Source: Prototheca cutis
Lineage: Eukaryota > Chlorophyta > Trebouxiophyceae > Chlorellales > Chlorellaceae
DNA length: 64,000 nt
Assembly: GCA_002897115.2 (NCBI GenBank)
Contig: BCIH01000008.1
Coordinates: 514,591-578,590 of the forward strand
Direction of reading: 5' to 3'
In this document: positions 1-10,715 of the stretch, in pieces
Position numbering within the stretch: the stretch's first letter is position 1
Layout: each line of letters begins with the position of its first letter
The notes under the pieces: model-generated
Told to the model about the DNA's origin: nothing
Databases searched by the model: none
Seen by the model: the letters and a program-made list of their open reading frames with translations, nothing else
Position numbers and translations under genes: made by a program

Positions 1-455
1 CCCCCACACACACACACCTTTAGGATGGTCGTGTAGGCGTCCTGAAACTTTACAAGCTCCTTCCCGCCAAGCAACGTGCTGATTTTCCTCTTGCCATCAG
101 TCGCGCGCACCAAGCATCCGTACGGAACCTCGCTCCAGTCCGCCTTTGACTTTGGCGGCTTCTCATTCGCTGCATCCCGTTCCCGGGCAAGGATGGGGGC
201 CAGGATGGGGGCGTTTCCGCAATGTAGATCGATGGGTGCACTCCAGGACCAGGCGGGATGGGGGTGGAAGACGGCAGGGAGTGCAAGCTCAACAGCAGCA
301 CAGGTTGCAGACCCCTCTGTCCGGCCCACCTGCTCCCACAGGCTTGCCCCGCCCCACTCACATCGCTTCATGGTGACGTAGACTGTGCCAGACTCTCCAT
401 GCCGCTCGAACATCCGGTTCACCTCGGTGAGGAACTTGTCCACATCCACCCTCAT
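1..455 (-). CDS. SRP14: Signal recognition particle 14 kDa protein, 3' end outside window
   Basis: Minus-strand exons 455-362 and 169-18 are visible; the second ends at a GT donor (17-16) that lies in a GT/CA repeat, so the last exon or exons are left of the window. The start ATG (455-453) opens MRVDVDKFLTEVNRMF, matching the family N-terminus. Exon 2 encodes the block CLVRATDGKRKIST followed by KELVKFQDAYTTILK, which is the SRP14 hallmark. In the family SRP14 pairs with SRP9 as the Alu-domain heterodimer of the signal recognition particle and causes elongation arrest in the cytosol. The C-terminal basic tail is not in view. It is divergent from the kinase gene starting at 960. SRP72 is encoded 40 kb away in the same window. 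Confidence 0.92.
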   Translation of the reverse strand, partial: MRVDVDKFLTEVNRMFERHGESGTVYVTMKRCEWGGASLWEQVGRTEGSATCAAVELALPAVFHPHPAWSWSAPIDLHCGNAPILAPILARERDAANEKPPKSKADWSEVPYGCLVRATDGKRKISTLLGGKELVKFQDAYTTILKVCVCG

Positions 456-959
456 TTCGATGTGCGTCCTCGCCCAGAGGCGGAACACGCTCAGCCCACT
501 GGCCACCACCTGCGACCCCGCTCGATCAGCACCGATATTCGTCTGATATCCAGGAAGAGAGAAGTCTTGCGGCTTGAATGCATGGTGGGACTCCTTGCTC
601 CCTGATTTCTGCGGAAGTTCCATTGTCCGGGAACTGCATTTCCCTCGGCTGGAAGGGGTTTCCACCCTTTTTCGATCCTCCCTCGTCATTTCTTGGTGCC
701 CGTTGGTTCTCATCCGCGCTGGTTAAGACCTGGGCATAAACCCCGCTCCGATAAGTGCGATTGCATTCTCACAGTGTCTTCTGTCTTTTTACGTGATTGC
801 CTCGCGCCCCACACGTCCCCATCGTCCTCCGCCCAGTTGCCCGAGCTGGAGAGTCCCGCCCTCCCCTCGGCGGTCGACCCGAGTCACGGGGCGGTGTACG
901 GCCAGCAGGACTCGGGGTCTGACGCCGAATCGACCTTTAGCTGGGAGGAGGAGGACGAG
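456..959. other. Divergent intergenic region SRP14/kinase
   Basis: About 500 bp separate the SRP14 start from the chosen kinase ATG, so both promoters must lie here. The reading frame of the first kinase exon stays open upstream of 960, back to a splice-acceptor-like CAG at 834-836, so 837-959 may be coding in a longer isoform. No TATA box is obvious. Confidence 0.5.
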
Positions 960-3824
960 ATGGGGAACGCATTTTCGGGAGAGGGCCTGGAGGCCGGACA
1001 GGACGTGGGGCGCCAGCAGGCCGTGACGGAAGCCAAGCGCAAGGGCCAGCGCACGACGCCTGCCGGGGAGCCGTCCAAACAAGAGGACTGGCCCTTCATC
1101 AAGGTGCGCAGCATTGTGTCCCGTTATTCCCAGCCAGCTGTCCCTGGTCGCGGGGCCTGGACAGTCCGGACGGATCATTTCGCAGAGATTTGGGGCCCGC
1201 TGGGCTAGGGGTTCCTGCGCTGCACCTTGTCCTATCAAGTGACGCCCCCCACATACGCACAATCCACGGTCCCCGCAGGAATGCCTGGGCAACATGCTCC
1301 TGTTCAACCATTTGGACGACGAGATGCAGACCAAGATCGTGGCGGACATGTACGAGCGTCGGATCTCGGCTGGCGAGATTTTGATCCGGGAGGGCGACAC
1401 TGGTGCGTACTTGCTCTCTGCTCGAGTTTGGGATTGGGAGCACAGACATGGTAGTGACTGGGTGGTGTTGGGCAAGACTGAACTGTGCCGAGTCATCCAT
1501 TGGTGGCCTGTGACGGGGGGATTTATTGTCACTGGCCTGGACCCGCGGCCCATCTGCCTGGTCTGCTCACCCGCTGACACCTGACCACGACCCACATGCC
1601 CTCCCCCTCCCAATCACAAACACAAATTGACAGGCCTGGCGGCTTCGGAGCTGTATGTCGTCAAATCTGGAGAGTTTGAGGTGCTGCAGCGCCGTCGGGG
1701 CGCCAACTTGCGCGTGAACATGAAGCGTCGCGGCGACACCTTTGGCGAGGTGAGCCTGATGTACGATTGTCCGCGCAATGCGACGGTGGCGGCGACGCAG
1801 GACTCGCGGGTGTGGGTGCTGGAGCGCGACGCGTTCCGGTCGCAGGCGCGCCAGGGCCAGGAGACGGCGCGGCAGCAGGTCGAGCTCTTCCTCAACTCTG
1901 TCCCCGCCCTGTCGACGCTGACCAAGGAGGAGAAGCTGGCGTTGGTCGACGCAGCGGAGGAGGTGGTTTTCCCCCCCGGCGCGACCGTCGTGCGCCAGGG
2001 AGACGCGGGTGACGCCTTTTACATCATCAAGGACGGCGAGGCCAACGTGTACCAGGAGGGCGCAGCGGCCGCCGGCGCCGGAGGGCCTGCGCCCGCCCGC
2101 CGTCGTGTTAACCAGCTCTTCCGCGCCGACTTTTTCGGCGAGATGTCTTTGCTGGAAAAAGAGCCGCGCGCGGCGACGGTCGAGTCGGTGACGCGTCTGA
2201 CGTGTCTCGTGCTGGACGCCGAGACGTTTGAAAAGGTGCTGGGTCCCATCCAGGCTGTCCTCAAGCGCGAAAAATCGCCCGCGGTCGTGCACCAGCGTCT
2301 GCTCAAGCTCCAGGCCCGTGGCGGGCCGACCCGCGTCCCTGCCGAGGTGCAGGTCTGGCGTGCTGGGGGTACTGGCGCTGGGGACGCCGTCCGTGCTCGA
2401 GGCCATGCCGACGAGGTCGAGGAGCTTGGTGCCAAGGAAGTCGCTAGTACTGGTGCGGACGGTGGTGTCCCCCCTGGCACCGCCCCCCGCCGTGTGCTGA
2501 TTCTGCATGAGGAGCACGTGCTGGGAACCGGGGCATTCTCGAGGGTGGCAGTGGCCCGCGACGACGCCAAGGGTCGCGTGTTTGCGCTCAAGCGCATGCG
2601 CAAGTCGGGTGTGGTTCAGTGCCCGGAGCACGTGTTTTGCGAGCAGACCATCACGCGCAACCTGACGCATCCGTTCTGCATCCGGCAGTACGCGTCTTTC
2701 CAGGACAAGTACCACCTGTATTTCCTGTTTGACTACATGGCGGGCGGCGATCTGATGGACGTCCTCGTCGCCGACGCGCACGTGATCAGTGTGCGCAAGG
2801 ACGCGGGCGGCGTGCGCCAGGGCTGCTTTGCCCCGCGCGTCAAGATGCTGAAAGGCCTGGACAACCGGGTGGCGCGGTTCTACGTGGGGGCGTTGGTCTT
2901 GGCACTCGAGTACCTGCACCAGCACAACATCGTCTACCGCGACCTCAAGCCCGAAAATGTGTTTGTCGATGCGTCGGGCTACATCAAACTGGGGGACTTC
3001 GGGTTTGCCAAGCCCCTGGAAAACGGGCGCAAGACGTACACATTCTGCGGCACGCCGGGCTACGTCGCGCCAGAGAATGTCCTCGCTCAGGGCTACAATT
3101 TCTCGGTCGACTGGTGGGGGCTGGGTGTGCTCATGTACGTCCTCCTCACTGGTCGGCAGCCGTTCACGGCGCCCAAGACTGACGACCCCATGGTCGTCAT
3201 GCGCCGCATCGTCGACGACAAGTTCAAGATCGCCTTTCCTCCTTACGTCCACCCCAGCGCCAGGGTAGGTTGATGAATTGGTTAGAGGATTTTTCTTTGT
3301 GGACGTGTGGGTTGAGGGGTTTGGCCAGCATGTGCCAGATGCAGCCCTGGGCACGCGAGCATGATGAGCAATATGATGGCTGCATGACGGCTCATGCCGC
3401 CACCCCACTCCATGATCAGGACCTGATTTTGCGTTTGTTGGAGCGCAAGCCCGCCCGGCGGTTGGGAATGCTGGCTGGGCGTGCCAACGACATCAAAAAC
3501 CACAAATGGTTTGATGGCTTTGACTGGGATGCACTGGCGGCCCGCAAGATGGAGCCGCCGCGTCGGCCCAAGCCGCACGACGCCACCAAGCGCATCCAGG
3601 AACTCACGGTGTGTCTGTTTTCTTGGGGGAGAGGAGGGGCGTCGTTGGGAGGGCCGCCGCTGATGCCCAGACCCGTGTGACCATGGCAATAGTGACAAAT
3701 ATCAATACTAGTTACAAGCATCAACCCCTGCCTTCAACCGTAGGACGGAGAGCGCACGGAAAAGCCGCACAAGGAGACGCCGGAGGAGTTGGAGGAGTGC
3801 GAGGCAGTGTTTGCCGACTTTTAG
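960..3824 (+). CDS. cNMP-dependent protein kinase (PKG-type)
   Basis: Exons 960-1103, 1279-1402, 1634-3264, 3420-3608 and 3744-3824 give 722 aa. Two cyclic-nucleotide-binding domains (about residues 55-165 and 175-290) precede an AGC kinase domain (about 380-690). Visible kinase landmarks are the glycine loop GTGAFSRV, ALKRMRK (VAIK lysine), YRDLKPEN, GDFGFAK and CGTPGYVAPE. This one-chain layout of regulatory and catalytic parts is that of PKG rather than PKA. The ATG at 960 gives MGNAFS, an N-myristoylation-type start. The two phosphate-binding cassettes read FGEVSLMYDCPRNAT and FGEMSLLEKEPRAAT; both have the arginine but lack the threonine that follows it in mammalian PKG, so cAMP versus cGMP preference is open. 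An insertion of about 35 residues sits after GGDLMDV. The upstream frame is open, so the N-terminus may be longer. Confidence 0.93.
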
Positions 3825-4132
3825 ATTATGGACACACAACAGTTTGCCACTCGACAGTTTTGATGCAGGAGAGCAGGGCCTGTCACCATCATGCCCCACC
3901 GGGGTTTGGAGGCTGCTGCGCTTGCATGGCGCGGCGTTCTGCCAGCAGCGCTTCCTCCCCCAGCTTCCCTATTGTGCATCCTTTCCGTCCTGAACTCTGT
4001 CATTCACTGCGTATTATGAAGCAACGTGCAGGCCCCGGATCCACGGACCTGCTGCCATGTTGTGAATATTGTCCACGTGCTTAAGTGGCCAGTTGGGTCA
4101 TCATCAGGCGGTGAAGGGGGCGCGCACGCGGA

Positions 4133-4191
<59 letters not shown>

Positions 4192-4385
4192 CCCCCCCGC
4201 CCCCCCCCCCCCCCCCCCCCCCCGCCAGCCCAAGTCAGATCTCGGACGGCGAGATGAGAATTGACCAGACTGCTGCTGCTCCCTCGAGCACAGGCCTTGC
4301 TCATCCCAGCGTCCCAAGTCGATCTCCGACGTTTCCCACGTGCTGTGTGGCGGGGTTCGAGAGCGCATTTTACAACGGGTGTGCC
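3825..4385. other. Intergenic region with poly-C tract
   Basis: About 560 bp lie between the kinase stop and the next start. They hold the poly-C tract listed separately. The proline-rich ORFs predicted across the tract are translations of the homopolymer and are not genes. Confidence 0.6.
4135..4223. repeat. Poly-C tract, about 89 nt
   Basis: Runs of 56, 7 and 24 C are separated by single G residues. It lies between two plus-strand genes. The complementary strand is poly-G and could form a G-quadruplex; the C strand could form an i-motif. Confidence 0.97.
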
Positions 4386-4945
4386 ATGGAGGAAGCCAGC
4401 AGCAGTGCCGGAGCACTTGTCCGACCAGAAGACGAGGCCGACTTGCTCGCGCAGCTCCGGTACTTTGAAGCACGCGTGGACACGGAAGATCCAGAACAGA
4501 TCAAGATGCTGGAACAGATTCGTGAGCATGTGAGGCGACTGCGGCAGGGCCGGGGGGAATGGAGCAGGCCCTCGACGGACAGGACCTGGAATGACCCCCG
4601 GCTGCCCCTCTCCGCCAAGGCTCCCATGGCCGTCGACTCTTACAGGCAAGCTTTGCTGGTTGCATGGAATTGCAATGGCACTGCGAATGATACGACGCTA
4701 GGATTGACGCGGTTATTTCCCTGGTTTGCACAGAGGGGTGTGCTGGGAAGTGGTCTAAGGACCGGGTTGGCACCTCTCTGGGCTAACCGGTCCGACATGA
4801 AGATCGCTGTCTTTCGGTGGAACGCTCCTTCTCAACCCAAGGCCTTGCCATCTGATCCACGCACAGGGCATACAAGAAGCACATTGCCAACGAGCAGGGC
4901 GCAGGCCACCAGGGCACTCCCCTACTGCGGCAAGACTCCTCCTGA
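4386..4945 (+). CDS. Hypothetical protein, 112 aa
   Basis: Exons 4386-4645 and 4867-4945. The first ATG has a good context (gtgccATGg). The intron starts GC, not GT: ...TACAG|GCAAGC, then CACAG|GGCATAC. With this GC-AG splice the frame runs on to a stop after PLLRQDSS. The protein is charged and mostly helical in character, with an acidic and basic segment from about residue 15 to 55 (EDEADLLAQLRYFEAR, then EQIREHVRRLRQGR), followed by a low-complexity tail. I see no signal peptide or membrane segment. I do not recognise the family. It is tandem with the upstream kinase and convergent with UTP13. The model is supported by codon-like structure and the clean splice only, so it remains tentative. 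Confidence 0.6.
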
Positions 4946-5195
4946 TCATGAGACCGGCAACAGTGGTGTTGCCTACCCGCCAAACTCCCTTGTGGCTATT
5001 CATCCGCTGTTCCCAATCGGTGCGTCAGCATCTAGCTACGTGATCTTGTAGATTCTTGCCTGCCTCTCTTCTCTGCTCGCCCCTTGATAGTTACTTCTTA
5101 TGCGGTACAATTGCCTGTGACCAGGTCCGGTCACCACAGGGCACCCCAGTTCGCATCGGCGGAATGGGAACATTGGGGTGCAGCACGTCCTTATT

Positions 5196-8100
5196 TTAAA
5201 CCGCAGCCGTATCGACAACGTCCATGGGTTCCAGCATGGCCATGCTTTCGAGCACGTGGTCCAGAAGGAACGCGCCGCGCGCGAGGCGGTCCAGGCGGGC
5301 GGCATGACGCTGGGTGTAAGGCGTCAGGGCCTCCACCAGCGAACCCGCCCCACGCAGCCCACACAGCTCACCAGAGGGTCGCGTCCGCAGCACGGCCTGC
5401 AGCATCGTGGCAGCTGCGTGGCAGCTGCGCGTGTGCGTGTTCCAGTCGCGCACGCACTCCAGCACGCGAGTCAGCTCCTCGGCGTCCAATGGCGCCACAA
5501 TCGCCTCCAGCACCTCGCTTGCTCGATCGCTAATGGCAACAGAGTCTTGCGCGTCCATGCTATTGCTGCCAACAGTGGGCGTTACCACCGGAACACTCAG
5601 CAGTGCATCAACGACAGCCAGTAGACGACGGGGTTGGTTTCGTGTGATGGCGGCTCGGGCGGCGGCCGCCCAGTCGCGGGCGGCCAGGGCATTGTCGTAC
5701 GCCTGGTCCGCAGCAGCGGCTGCGACGTCCATGGCGGCAGCTTCGTCGCGAGCGGCGGCAGTGGCATCGCGCCACAGGGCCACGCGGCCATCGGCACCAC
5801 CAGTCAGCACCACCGCGCCGCCACCCGCGCCGTCGTTCACAGCGGAACTGCCGTCCAGCGCCCAGAGCTTGGCGTCGGCGGCGTCGACCGTGGCCACACA
5901 CTCGCCCGTTCCCGCAGCCCAGAGCTTGAGGAGGCCGTCGGCCCCTGTGGTCAGGAGCTGCGTCCCGGCGCTGGCCCAGCTCGCGCGGAGCACCGAAGCG
6001 CTGTGGCCTTCGAGCGTGCGCAGGCAGCTGCCGTCACGTGCCGACCACAGCCTCGCCGTCGCGTCGCCCGACGCCGTGACCACCACCTGGTCCACCGGCG
6101 AAAATGCCACAGCCCAGATGCCCCGGCGGTGCCCACGCAGCGTCACCACCAGCACCAGGTCGGGCGCACGCCAGATCTTGGCTGTACGGTCCGCAGAAGC
6201 CGTGGCAAGCAGCCGCCCGTCGGGCGAGAACGCAACAGCGTTGACATCCTTGTCGTGCGCCGCCGTCGCCGCCACCGCCCGCAGATTCAGGGGCGGTTGG
6301 GCGTTGATGCCTGCATCAACCTTTGCATTTCCGCCGTCGGAATCCGCAGACGACGCCAGCGACTTACCCCCCAGCGCAGCCACGGCAGGCGCAGTGTCCC
6401 ACAATTTGAGCAGGCGGTCGGCGCCGCCTGAGGCCAGCAGCGCGCCGACGGGCCGGGGACAAAATGCGACGCTCGCCACGGCGCCCACGTGGCCCTCGCC
6501 CACGCCGATGCAGCGGCCGGTGCCCACATCCCACAGCCGCACGCTGCAGTCCTTGGACCCCGAAGCCAGCAGCTGCAGGGGGCTTGCGGACAGCGCACTG
6601 GTGGCGTTGCGGCTGTCAGGCTGCGCCGCGTCACTAGCATTTCCGGAAAGCGGGACGGCGACGGCATCGAGTGCCAGCACGGCGGCAGTATGGCCCGTGA
6701 GCTGCGCGACGCAGTCAAACCGCGGGAGGGAAAACAAGCGAACGGCTGCGGCATTGGAAGCCACAGCCGCACAGCTGGTGGAGGCCTGGCTGCCGCTGGA
6801 CCGTCGCTCGACAAATCGAAGATCCGTCACCTCGTCGTTGTTTCCGACCAGCAGCCGCGCTGGCGTCGTGGGCAGTGACGGCGCCTTTGTTGGCGGCGTC
6901 ACGCCCGCGCCGGCGCCGGCGCCGTCGAAGAATAAAAGGCAGCCGTCTTGGGTGGCGGCAACCAACTGCTGCTGCTGCTGCTTGGTCGAGCCCCCGTTCC
7001 TGAGCAGCAGACCAACGATGCCCAGACCCTCGGCATGCGCATCACGTGAGCGCGCAGCTGCTTCGGCCCCAGCCACCGCGCCGCCGCCACTGACATCCAC
7101 GCCGCCGCTGCGCGCGGCATCGGCCAGCGTTGCAAGGCAAACGCCCGTGTCGCTGCGCCAGAGGCGGACTGTGCCGCGTTCGCCGCCCGTGGCAAAGACA
7201 AGTGCCCGGGGCTTGAGTTTGGGGCGCAGCTCTGGTGCCCAGCGCTTGGGATCCAGGGCCACCACGCCCTCCACCGCCTCCATCACTGCCGTCGTGCCCA
7301 ATTTATCCCCAGTGCGCAAGTCCCAGGTGCAGCACACGCCGTCGCGAGACGCTGACACCAGGGTCCACCCGTCCCCGCCCACTGCCAAGGCCGTCACAGC
7401 CGAAAAGTGCGCCTTGAGCACTGCATGAATTCGTCGATTTATTTCTTTATCTCCGTGTTTATAGTCGTGGTTGGAGGGTGGCGAGCCACGCTGCAGGTAA
7501 ATGCCAATCGTGCAGCAGGAATGAACAACGAGGTGGCTCCCGCATGCATCGAGGCACTCACCATAGCTGCAGGTCTTGGTCATGAGGTCCCACACCCGGA
7601 TTTCAGTATCGTCGCCACCCGTGACCAGCAGCATCTCCCGCGGGTGGAAGGCCGCTGCCAGCACCACACCCCTGAAGCATACATCGTGAGGGGAGCAGCG
7701 TGAGCCATGCCAGGCAACACAGTCCTCTTCAGCATGGGTGAGACAAAGCCCAGTAATAAATAACAAAAAAGAAATTGATGTTGGCACTGTCTTGACATGC
7801 TTGGCGGATGAATCCCTTTGCACGTAACAAAGGGGCCGCAGGCATGGTACCCAGGGCCGGCGGCGGGCCGGGCGCGTGGAAGCCACACACCCGGCCTGCC
7901 AAAGTTTCGTTTAGCACAGCTATGACTCGAGCAGCACTCCATGGAGTGCACGGCATGCCGTGCCGGCGCGCATCGAGCGGCGGCCGGCGCAGCACCCGGT
8001 GCAGGAGGCGGATCTTAAGGGCCGTGCAACCAGGCTGGAGGGCAAAAGCAACGTCAGGCGCAGCCAATAAACAAAGTCTCCTAGCACCTGTGGCCACCAA

Positions 8101-8805
8101 AGGAGTGGGTGCAAAAGCCGCCGGTGATATCAAACACCCGAGTGTGGTGGTCTGCCGATGCCGTGGCCAGCAGGGTGCCCGTGGGATCGACGATCATTGC
8201 TGCCACAGGAGCCTTGTGCCCCGTAAAGGACTGCACGGGTCGGCCTGTCGCAATGGACCAGGCCCGGACCAGCAGCGCCCGGCTGGCGCTGAACAGCGTC
8301 TGGCCATCGGGGCTGATGGCGAGAGCCGTCACAGGCTCAGAGTCCTGGGGCAAGGGGGTCGGGTCATGGAACATTCGGTTCATGCATTCCAACTTGACCG
8401 TTGCTTTTCATGTGGGACCTTTTGCAAGGCAACGCATGACGCAGTGCAGGGGTTTAAAGATTCTTCTCCCCTTGATGCAATCCTCAAGAGCTTCCCCCGT
8501 GAACCAGGCGCCGTCCCAACACAGGCAGCCAGCTCACCCCTGGGATGGTGCGAACGACCGCTCCATTGCTCAGGTCCACAATCTGCACGGATGGAAACCC
8601 CAACAGTGGATGACAATGCTGCATTGCCCCGGGCCGGGCAAGCGATGCAGGCGGGGAGTCCGCATGAGCCACCACCGCGCACCTTGACTTCATCGGCACA
8701 GGCACAAGCGACGTGGCTGCCATCAGGAAACGCTACGACAGGTCCACCCGTGTAGAATACTTCCAGGCTGGACACGGCGCGATAGCCGCTCTTCGCGACG
8801 ACCAT
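5196..8805 (-). CDS. UTP13: U3 snoRNP WD40 protein UTP13/TBL3
   Basis: Exons 8805-8683, 8582-8538, 8344-8088, 7671-7562 and 7420-5196 give 919 aa, against about 810 in yeast and human. Two WD40 propellers are expected; repeats such as HVGAVASVAFCPR and HDKDVNAVAFSPDGR, with SADRTAKIW and SGDATARLW blade ends, are clear through the large last exon. The C-terminus has the UTP13 domain (YTQRHAARLDRLARGAFLLDHVLE). The family is part of the PWP2/UTP-B subcomplex of the nucleolar small-subunit processome, which acts in 18S rRNA maturation. The start ATG (8805) gives MVVAKSGYRAVSSLEVFYTGG, typical of the family. The extra length is Ala/Gly-rich loop sequence between blades. A very long antisense ORF across this gene is a GC-bias shadow. 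Confidence 0.95.
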
Positions 8806-9479
8806 GGCTGCACGGGTTGTCTGGGAGGAGGCAGGCCCAGCCCACTGTTTGGCCTCCTCAAACCAAGAAAAGATGCGCCGCAAGCATCATCAACGCAGTT
8901 CTATATATTTGGTGAAGTGTATGGGTATGGCATGCAGGCCATGCGTGAGCTGGGATGTCAATGAGGCCTGGGCGAGCTTGGTTGCCATGCGGGCTCGCAA
9001 TGCAAGGCGCGAGACCTGAGGCAAATGCTCCTGACAGGGGGGGGCTGCGCCATGGGACAGGCGCGTCTCCTGCCCCGACGCCCATTATCATGGCTCTCTA
9101 CAGTGCAGACGCGTCCCATTCTCGGACACAGTGCTCCAAACGGTCAGGTACACATGAAACAGTTGCAAAGGATATTTACCGGCAGGCGCAAGACTGTCAT
9201 ATGAGTTGTTGTGTTACGACAGGTGAGGCCACATCCCTTTGGCACCACAGCAGAAAAGGGAGAGAGAGCACTAATGATCGACTGTGCGTACAGAAAAGAG
9301 TACAGCAAAGGAAACTACCAGCATGACACAAGGGAGGGATGATCTGCACAGCGTGAGGAGCACATTAGGAGTACAGCACAGTCCATCCCATTGAAACACG
9401 TGACTCGCAGGAGTATCTGCATATCAAAACTTCTCGCGTGGGCATGAGTGACCACCGCTGTTTCTAGGGAAAATTCTGT
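8806..9479. other. Intergenic region, no gene seen
   Basis: About 670 bp upstream of UTP13 and downstream of the next minus-strand gene. It should hold the UTP13 promoter. I see no convincing coding or RNA element. Confidence 0.5.
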
Positions 9480-10243
9480 TTATTGGCCCCTTAGTCGCAC
9501 CAGTTGGCGCTCGTGCCTCTCGAGGCAGCAAAGCCAGTGCCTGCACCCGGTAGGGATGGAGGACGCAAACCGCAGTCAGAAATTATCTTCTCAAGTAATC
9601 CACCATCCCACATTCAGATTCGACCATCTCACGCAAACACCAGCACCACCCACACCACTGCGCACCTCAAAAATTCATTCTCCGTCTTGAGAGCGATGAG
9701 CTCCGCCGCCTCCTGCAGCGTGAGCTGCACGTGCACAGGACGCTTTGGAGGCTGCCGAGCCTGCATCAAATAAGAGGTAGAGATGCTTTAGTGGGTCAAC
9801 AGGCGCCGCAGGGATGCAAGCGGAGGGCAATGCAGGCCCGCTGGTACGGCGGCACCCCCGCCCCTGCCCAGACAGCCTGCAATGTTACACAACAGGACAG
9901 GACACCAGGCCCTTGTTGAATCTCACCTTGGACTGCAAAACGATGGGCTTTCCCAATGTAAGAGCCGGTGCAAGGGCGTAGGACCACGTGCGCACGGAAT
10001 CGTCCGCTGGGGCAGTCGGGATGGTGCTGGCCGGGGCTGCTGCGGCCAACGCAGGCCGGGGCGGTGCCGGGCACCTTTTGATTTTTGGCGCGCAGCTCCC
10101 TGTCAGGCAATGGCAATGGCGAAACTTATGAGTGAAATTATGGTCCACATTGTGGTGCTGTCGGCCAATCGCGCGAGCGATGGGCACCCCTCACCTTTAG
10201 AAGTTGGCAGGGACTGGGGCCTGCCGGTCATGAGGATCGACAT
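9480..10243 (-). CDS. Hypothetical protein, 125 aa
   Basis: Exons 10243-10195, 10099-9927, 9760-9666 and 9540-9480, with consensus GT-AG junctions and a frame that stays open across all four. The product starts MSILMTGRPQSLPTSK, has a Pro/Ala-rich low-complexity stretch, then RTWSYALAPALTLGKPIVLQ, and ends in a charged helix (LQEAAELIALKTENEFLRHW, then ERHERQLVRLRGQ). The last 45 residues could form a short coiled coil. There is no signal peptide, membrane segment or catalytic motif. I do not recognise the family. The four-exon structure with small consistent phases argues that it is a real gene rather than a chance frame. It lies between PUM3 and UTP13 on the same strand. Confidence 0.62.
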
Positions 10244-10715
10244 TGTCTCACAGTCACTCTGCAGCGCCAATGGGCGGCCTTCAGGCAAATACCTATTCAG
10301 CAGTGCCTTGCGTTGTCCCCATGATACAGGCTTTCATCAGGAGCCCGGCAGCCCCGGTAGGGTTTCTGATGAGCTTAGTCGGCAATTAGTCATCCAGTCA
10401 TTCAGTCATTTCGTGCAATTGCCGACGTGGTCCGGGCGATCACGTGAGGGGAAACCCCCCGAAATCCCCGCCACAAAAGGACTTGATTCCTTCGATCCCA
10501 CTGACATTCTTACCACTTCCAGTCTCTCACCACACACACACACAGACACACACCGCATCACGTGTTTGATTCCAAACACTCGAGAGAATACAGTCTAGAA
10601 CTATTTAGAGTAATGTCAGAGGCGGGTGCGCTGGGCCATGCAGGCAGAAGCACCGTTTGCGACTGTATCTGGGCGTGCAAGCATTCATGTCGTGCAAAGT
10701 CCAGCATAATCCGGC
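10244..10715. other. Intergenic region with CA-rich stretch
   Basis: About 470 bp between the 125-aa orphan and the PUM3 stop. It contains an imperfect CA tract near 10529-10553. No gene is seen. Confidence 0.5.

Noticed and set aside
1567..3408. 613-codon minus-strand open frame opposite the kinase
   Set aside because: Antisense shadow; the plus strand carries complete kinase and cNMP-binding motifs.
4026..5051. Polyproline protein across the first poly-C tract
   Set aside because: The Pro run is a translation of the homopolymer; the supported gene starts after it at 4386.
5407..7428. 673-codon plus-strand open frame opposite UTP13
   Set aside because: It is the antisense shadow of a GC-rich coding exon; composition is Ala/Ser/Arg/Thr-rich, no domain is visible, and the minus strand has clear WD40 repeats.
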